7,262 nucleotides of DNA. Source: Candidatus Babelota bacterium. Its GTDB lineage: Bacteria > Babelota > Babeliae > Babelales > Vermiphilaceae. Positions 6,174 through 7,262 of this stretch are shown here, one piece after another (the stretch's first letter is position 1; each line of letters starts with the position of its first letter). The stretch lies in the NCBI GenBank assembly GCA_013213985.1, contig JABSSP010000173.1, forward strand, positions 1 through 7,262, read 5' to 3'. A program made the translations under genes and the position numbers. The notes beneath the pieces are model-generated. The model had not been told where the DNA came from. It saw only the letters and a program-made list of their open reading frames with translations, and ran no database searches.

Positions 6174-7262
6174 TTATTTTTTAGGAATAAACTTAAGTTG
6201 ATATTCTTTCAGTTTTTCGTTTTCAACCTTACTCGGTGTGCTCATCATAGGATCATAACCGCGTGCTGTCTTGGGAAACGCAATCACTTCGCGAATAGAT
6301 GCGGAGTTAGTCATCAACATAATCAAGCGATCTAGCCCAAGTGCAATGCCTCCGTGAGGAGGGAAACCTAATTCTTGCGCTTCTAACAAGAAACCAAATT
6401 GTTCATGCGCTTGATCTTTATCCAATCCAAGCAACTCAAAAACTTTATATTGTGTTTGTGCATCATGAATACGAATTGAACCTCCGCCCAATTCAACCCC
6501 GTTTAGCACAATGTCATAGGCGCGTGCACGCATTTCACCTGGCTCTTGATTTTCCCAACCTTCAACCGGTGATGTAAATGGATGATGTACCGCATCCCAC
6601 CGTTTACCATCTTTGTCATATTCAAAAAGAGGAAAATCAGTAATCCAAAGAAATTTAAATTCATTTTCTGGGATCATGTTAAGCTGTTTGCCAAGAATTA
6701 AACGCAACCTACCTAACAATGTCCACGCTTCTTGATACGGTCCAGCAATAATGAACAATGTGCTATTGTCAGAAAAGTTAGGAATGATTTTTTTAGTTCG
6801 TTGCACAAAATCGTCCGGTAAAAATTTTGCAACAGGAGATTCAGTGGCACCATCTTTATAGCGAATCCACAAAAGACCCTTTGCTCCCATTTGTTGAGCA
6901 GTGCCAACCATGCCGTCTAGTTCTGATCGAGTGAATTGATGATCGCTCACATGCAATGCACCAATTTTACCATCTGAATCTAAAACTGATCGAACAAATT
7001 TTAATTGCGTGTCATTAAATAATTCACTGCAATTGATGATAGGTAAATCGAAGCGTATATCAGGTTTGTCAGAACCATATAAAGAAAACGCTTTGTCATA
7101 GGCCATTCTTTCAAACGGAGGAAGATCAATGTTGAATACTTTTTTCCACAAGTGATGTAACATGCGCTCAGTTAAATCACAAACATCACCTTCTTTAACA
7201 AACGACATTTCAATATCGAGTTGTGTAAATTCAGTTTGTCTGTCTGCACGTAAATCTTCATC
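6174..7262 (-). CDS. aspS: Aspartyl-tRNA synthetase, bacterial type, 5' partial
   Basis: This class II synthetase charges tRNA-Asp with aspartate using ATP in the cytosol. The frame is open to the right edge, so the N-terminal anticodon-binding domain and motif 1 are missing; 362 C-terminal residues are visible. They begin inside motif 2 with DEDLRADRQTEFTQLDIE, a hallmark of AspRS, so the ATG at 7208 is internal and not the start. Then come SLYGSDKPDIRFD (visible residues 60-72), a GAD-type insertion domain (about 78-178, including GAKGLLWIRY), FLWITDFPLFEYD (204-216), HHPFT, YDIVLNGVELGGGSIRIH (249-266), and motif 3, GGIALGLDRLIML (304-316), followed by IREVIAFPKT. The GAD insertion marks the bacterial form of the enzyme. 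No substituted key residue was noticed. Whether it is discriminating or also charges tRNA-Asn cannot be decided, because the anticodon-binding domain is outside the window. No strong intrinsic terminator follows, so co-transcription with eno is possible. Confidence 0.97.
   Translation of the reverse strand, partial: DEDLRADRQTEFTQLDIEMSFVKEGDVCDLTERMLHHLWKKVFNIDLPPFERMAYDKAFSLYGSDKPDIRFDLPIINCSELFNDTQLKFVRSVLDSDGKIGALHVSDHQFTRSELDGMVGTAQQMGAKGLLWIRYKDGATESPVAKFLPDDFVQRTKKIIPNFSDNSTLFIIAGPYQEAWTLLGRLRLILGKQLNMIPENEFKFLWITDFPLFEYDKDGKRWDAVHHPFTSPVEGWENQEPGEMRARAYDIVLNGVELGGGSIRIHDAQTQYKVFELLGLDKDQAHEQFGFLLEAQELGFPPHGGIALGLDRLIMLMTNSASIREVIAFPKTARGYDPMMSTPSKVENEKLKEYQLKFIPKK

Overview
The window looks like an ordinary chromosomal piece of a diderm (Gram-negative-type) bacterium with AT-rich DNA. 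A multi-ring outer-membrane secretin and its inner-membrane platform partners show the diderm envelope. Bacterial-type aspartyl-tRNA synthetase and enolase show a chromosomal housekeeping setting. The lineage cannot be fixed from sequence alone. The AT-rich composition, divergent proteins and a PELVEG-type intergenic repeat would fit an uncultured candidate-phylum bacterium (Dependentiae is one guess, from memory and unverified).

Left part, + strand (2-4440): a compact three-gene unit of the type II secretion / type IV pilus superfamily. It starts with a 5'-truncated GspL-like protein, in which a PilM-type actin-like domain is fused through one membrane helix to a PilN-type periplasmic domain. 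A GspM/PilO-like bitopic protein follows with an ATGA start/stop overlap. After a 12-bp gap comes a large (899 aa) GspD-like secretin with N0-N1-N2-N3 and secretin domains plus a long C-terminal tail. Together these would form the inner-membrane platform and outer-membrane channel of one envelope-spanning machine. The fused L protein and the N0-N3 secretin favour a T2SS-like reading over a T4P-like one, but no ATPase, pseudopilin or GspC/PilP gene lies in the window.

Middle (4441-4717): a convergent intergenic junction holding two exact 31-bp inverted copies of a PELVEG-type repeat, 92 bp apart, and perhaps a third decayed copy. No other gene is supported there.

Right part, - strand (4718-7262): aspS (5'-truncated by the window edge) followed by eno in the same direction, separated by 214 bp. 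The enolase keeps the recognisable catalytic and metal-binding residues but has unusual substitutions in two active-site loops.

I found no tRNA, rRNA, CRISPR array, insertion sequence or clear new system. The most noteworthy points are the inverted repeat, the unusual secretin and the divergent enolase loops.
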